7,723 nt of DNA, taken from NCBI GenBank assembly GCA_030040955.1, contig JASHSH010000437.1:1-7723 (forward strand). The letters run 5' to 3'. Position 1 is the stretch's first letter, and every line of letters starts with the position of its first letter. Under the pieces are notes generated by a model. That model worked only from the letters and a program-made list of their open reading frames with translations, was not told the origin of the DNA and did no database searches. A program made the position numbers and the translations under genes. Shown piece after piece: positions 5,216 through 7,723 of the stretch. This DNA is from Rhodospirillales bacterium. Its GTDB lineage: Bacteria > Pseudomonadota > Alphaproteobacteria > Rhodospirillales > Magnetospirillaceae.

Positions 5216-7723
5216 ATGGCCGGCCGCGTCACCGCCGGCAGCCCCGCGCCGTTCGGCGCGACGCCGACCGCGACCGGCGTCAATGTCGCCATCCCCTCCG
5301 CCCACGCGACCCGGATCGAGCTTTGCCTGTTCGACGCCCAGGGCGCGCGCGAGACCGAGCGCGTCGCGCTGCCCGAGCGGAGCGAGGGCGTGTTCCATGT
5401 CCATGTCGAGGGAGTGGCGCCGGGCGCGCGCTACGGGCTGCGCGTGTTCGGGCCTTACATCCCGCACGCGGGCCACCGCTTCAACCCGGCGAAGCTTCTG
5501 CTCGATCCCTGGGCGCCGCTCGTCGACCGGCCGTTCAAGCTGCACCCGTCGATGTTCGGTTTCCGGGGCGGCGACCCCTATTCCGAGGGCGCGCGCGACG
5601 AGGCGGACAGCGCGCCCTTCATGCCCAAGGCCATCCTCGCCGCGCCGCCGACCGTGACGCCCGGCCGCCCGAACCGCCCCTGGGGCGAGACGATCGTCTA
5701 CGAACTCCATGTGCGCGGATTTACCAAGCGCGACGAGCGCGTGCCCGAGGAACTGCGCGGCACGTTCGGCGCGCTCGCGCTGCGCGAGGTGTTCGGCAAG
5801 CTCGGCGGCTTCACCGCCGTCGAAATCATGCCCGCCGCCGCCTGGATCGACGAACGTCATTTGCCGCCGCTCGGCCTTTCCAACTACTGGGGCTACAACC
5901 CGGTCGGCTTCTGCGCACCCGATCCCAGGCTCGCGCCCGGCGGCTGGGCCGAGATCGCCGATTGCGTGGCCGCGCTCCATCAATCGGGCATCGAGGCGAT
6001 TCTCGACGTGGTGCTCAACCATTCCGGCGAGGGCGACGAGCTGGGCCCCACGGTGAGCCTGCGCGGCATCGACAATGCGAGCTTCTACCGGCTGCGGCCC
6101 GACGATCCGGCGCGCTACATCGACGATATGGGCTGCGGCAATTGCCTGGCGCTGGACCGGCCCTGGGCCATGCAGCTCGCGCTCGACGCCTTGCGCGCCT
6201 GGGTGTCGCGCGCCGGCATCGACGGGCTGCGCTTCGACCTCGCCACCGCGCTCGGCCGCCGGGAGGCGGGCTTCGATCCCAACGCGCCGCTGCTTCGGGC
6301 GATCCAGGCGGACCCGGTGCTGCGCGATCTGAAGCTGATCGCCGAGCCCTGGGACATCGGCCCCGGCGGCTACCGCGCGGGCGCATTTCCGCCCGGCTGG
6401 GGCCAGTGGAACGACCGGTTCCGCGACACCGTGCGCCGTTTCTGGCGCGGCGATCCCGGCATGCGCGGCGATCTGGCGACGCGGCTCGCCGGCTCGTCCG
6501 ACATGCTGCCGCCCGATGCGTTTCCTTCGCGCAACATCAACTTCGTCACCGCGCATGACGGATTCACCCTCGCCGATCTCGTCGCCTATGCGCGCAAGCA
6601 CAACGAGGCGAACGGCGAGAACAACCGCGACGGCACCAACGCCAACTATTCCTGGAACCACGGCGTCGAGGGGCCGAGCGACGATCCCGCCATCCGCGCG
6701 GCGCGCTGGCGCGACCAGCGCAACCTGCTGGCGACGCTGCTGCTCGCGCGCGGCACGCCGATGCTTTCGATGGGCTCGAAATTCGGCCAGAGCCAACGCG
6801 GCAACAACAATGCCTACGCCCAGGACAACGAGACGACTTGGTTCGATCTCAACAATGCGCCCAAGGATGTATTCGATCTGGCCGTATTCGTCGTGAACCT
6901 GAGAGTTGCTCGCAGGGACCATCCCGCGCTGCGCGCCGACCGGTTCCTGACCGGCGCGCCCTTCGATTCCTCGGGCATCCCGGACGTCGAATGGCGCTCG
7001 GAATCGGGCCCGCTGGAGACCGGGCTGGACTGGGAAAGCGGCGACGCCACCCTGATCGCCGTGCTCGCCGCGCCCGCCGAGGAAGGCATCGACCGGGTGG
7101 CGGTGGCGATCCATCGCGGCGCCGAGGACGTGCGCGCGACCCTGCCCGAGCCGCGCGACGGCTGTGCCTGGCGCCGGGACATCGACACCGGGCTCGAATA
7201 CGGTTTCCCACTGGCACCCGCGTGGGAATACGAGGACACCGTCACCTTAGCGTATCGCTCGGTCGCGCTGTTCGTCGAGGCGCCCGCGCAAGGACCGGTG
7301 CGCAAACGGCCGACGAATTCGCGCATCCTCGCCCGGCTCGCCGCCGCCGCCGGCATTGCGGATCACTGGTGGGACGAGGAGGGCGGGCGGCACGAAGTCG
7401 GCGAGGAGGGCTTGCGCGCGCTGCTCGAAGCGATGGGTCTGCCCGCGCGCACCACCTCGCATGCGCGCGAGAGCCTGGGCCGGCTGGCCGAGGAGTTCTT
7501 CCTCCGCGCGCTGCCGCCCTCCCTGGTCGCGCGCGAGGGTGCTCCGATCGATCTGCCCGTGCTCGGCCCGGCCCGCGCGCTCGTCATCGAGTGCGAGGAT
7601 GGCGCGCGGCTGCACATCGACATCCCGGCCGAGGCGGCGGCGCGCGAGGTCCAGGCACCCGACGGACGGGTGGGCCGCGCGCGCATCCTCCGCCTGCCCG
7701 AACTCCCACTCGGCCATCACCGC
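5216..7723 (+). CDS. glgX: GlgX-type glycogen debranching enzyme fused to MalQ (4-alpha-glucanotransferase), 3' end outside window
   Basis: The frame runs 836 codons with no stop and leaves the window open. Residues 1-688 form a full GlgX (GH13), which hydrolyses the alpha-1,6 links of short stubs left after phosphorylase action. An N-terminal CBM48-like sandwich (about 8-100, PFGAT, YGLRVFGPY, GHRFNPAKLLLDP) precedes the barrel: VYELHVRGFTK (161-171), NYWGYNPVGF (223-232), DVVLNH (264-269), LRFDLA with nucleophile Asp341, AEPWD with acid Glu377, and TAHDGF with His447-Asp448. GNNNAYAQDN and a C-terminal beta domain ending RSVALFVE follow. These catalytic positions are close to those of E. 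coli GlgX (D336, E371, D443). After a short linker (689-701), the rest resembles the MalQ N terminus. GSKFG at 520-524 replaces the usual GDE/GSE-F-G. The start is the ATG 10 bases after pgm, with GAGG upstream. The MalQ catalytic part is beyond the window, so its activity cannot be judged. Confidence 0.93.
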   Translation, partial: MAGRVTAGSPAPFGATPTATGVNVAIPSAHATRIELCLFDAQGARETERVALPERSEGVFHVHVEGVAPGARYGLRVFGPYIPHAGHRFNPAKLLLDPWAPLVDRPFKLHPSMFGFRGGDPYSEGARDEADSAPFMPKAILAAPPTVTPGRPNRPWGETIVYELHVRGFTKRDERVPEELRGTFGALALREVFGKLGGFTAVEIMPAAAWIDERHLPPLGLSNYWGYNPVGFCAPDPRLAPGGWAEIADCVAALHQSGIEAILDVVLNHSGEGDELGPTVSLRGIDNASFYRLRPDDPARYIDDMGCGNCLALDRPWAMQLALDALRAWVSRAGIDGLRFDLATALGRREAGFDPNAPLLRAIQADPVLRDLKLIAEPWDIGPGGYRAGAFPPGWGQWNDRFRDTVRRFWRGDPGMRGDLATRLAGSSDMLPPDAFPSRNINFVTAHDGFTLADLVAYARKHNEANGENNRDGTNANYSWNHGVEGPSDDPAIRAARWRDQRNLLATLLLARGTPMLSMGSKFGQSQRGNNNAYAQDNETTWFDLNNAPKDVFDLAVFVVNLRVARRDHPALRADRFLTGAPFDSSGIPDVEWRSESGPLETGLDWESGDATLIAVLAAPAEEGIDRVAVAIHRGAEDVRATLPEPRDGCAWRRDIDTGLEYGFPLAPAWEYEDTVTLAYRSVALFVEAPAQGPVRKRPTNSRILARLAAAAGIADHWWDEEGGRHEVGEEGLRALLEAMGLPARTTSHARESLGRLAEEFFLRALPPSLVAREGAPIDLPVLGPARALVIECEDGARLHIDIPAEAAAREVQAPDGRVGRARILRLPELPLGHHR
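7319..7723 (+). other. malQ: MalQ-like N-terminal region within the glgX frame (partial)
   Basis: Residues 702-836 of the glgX frame. The stretch SRILARLAAAAGIADHWWDE, then L-R-A-L-L-E-A-M-G-L-P-A with a following A-R-E-S-L, matches the N-terminal helical segment of proteobacterial MalQ. There the pattern is 'L..LA...Gia..WWD..G', then 'LRALL.ALGLPA....A..SL'. LPPSLVAREG (755-764) and the closing LPELPLGHHR (827-836) correspond to the family's 'LPPvlVvr.g' and 'LP.LPLGYHrL' segments around a small beta domain. MalQ (GH77) transfers alpha-1,4-glucan segments between maltooligosaccharides. The GH77 barrel itself would follow after 7723. Identification rests on recognised pattern, not on a search. 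Confidence 0.85.

Noticed and set aside
5210..5228. Hairpin CGCGG/CCGCG with the glgX start codon in the loop, next to the palindrome GGCCGGCC (5218-5225)
   Set aside because: Five-base GC stems with a 9-base loop are expected often in sequence of this composition; there is no further support for a regulatory role.
3286..5292. Minus-strand open frame of 668 codons opposite pgm and the 3' end of glgA
   Set aside because: It lies antisense to confidently identified genes, and its translation is low-complexity (rich in R, G, A, D, V, H) with no recognisable domain. It is open because third-position G/C bias removes stop codons from the complementary frame.
3498..5657. Plus-strand 719-codon frame overlapping pgm and the start of glgX, and a 411-codon frame at 5323-6558
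   Set aside because: Arg/Ala/Pro-rich frameshifted readings of pgm and glgX with no domain; the real frames are unambiguous.
6842..6918. Patch of less GC-rich codons (GTA twice, AGA, GTT, GCT, AGG) inside glgX, suggesting a possible recombination patch
   Set aside because: It is short, the encoded residues fit the normal GlgX helix (ending in ARRDHPAL), and the surrounding frame is continuous, so it is too weak to call an import.
5198..7114. Minus-strand open frame of 638 codons opposite glgX
   Set aside because: Same GC-bias shadow: no domain pattern is seen, and the plus strand encodes a full GlgX with all catalytic residues.
1..7723. An exotic defence system, CRISPR array, mobile element or RNA gene
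   Set aside because: The coding sequence is almost continuous, from well-known glycogen enzymes. I saw no repeat arrays, transposase or integrase genes, terminal inverted repeats, or tRNA/rRNA-like sequence.

Overview
The window is one compact, plus-strand glycogen-metabolism operon from a very GC-rich bacterium (about 70% G+C by eye, with strong G/C preference at third codon positions). The gene order is glgB – glgC – glgA – pgm – glgX. The eukaryote-like, glucose-specific phosphoglucomutase sits between the synthase and the debranching enzyme. This is the arrangement known from alphaproteobacteria such as Agrobacterium and its relatives, so an alphaproteobacterial host is the best inference; a finer placement would be a guess.

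Layout: positions 1-792 hold the 3' part of glgB (branching enzyme), cut by the window edge. A 56-base intercistronic gap (793-848) carries a perfect 7-bp hairpin directly after the glgB stop and a tandemly repeated GAGGGGA that supplies the glgC ribosome binding site. glgC (849-2117), glgA (2114-3580) and pgm (3577-5205) are chained by two identical ATGA stop/start overlaps. After 10 more bases a long reading frame starts at 5216 and stays open to the last base (836 codons, no stop). Its first ~688 codons encode a complete GlgX-type debranching enzyme. The remaining ~135 codons match the N-terminal region of proteobacterial MalQ (4-alpha-glucanotransferase), so the gene appears to encode a GlgX-MalQ fusion whose catalytic MalQ part lies beyond the window.

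The genes form a near-complete storage cycle. Pgm interconverts glucose-6-P and glucose-1-P, GlgC makes ADP-glucose, GlgA elongates the alpha-1,4 chain and GlgB adds alpha-1,6 branches. During breakdown GlgX cuts the short branch stubs left by phosphorylase, and MalQ would recycle the released maltotetraose-size oligosaccharides. Glycogen phosphorylase (GlgP) is not in the window. There are no RNA genes, mobile elements, CRISPR arrays, or promoters or terminators that I can support. The pathway itself is well known; the most noteworthy points are the in-frame GlgX-MalQ fusion, a Lys in place of a usually acidic residue in the GlgX barrel, and the glgB-glgC intercistronic hairpin.
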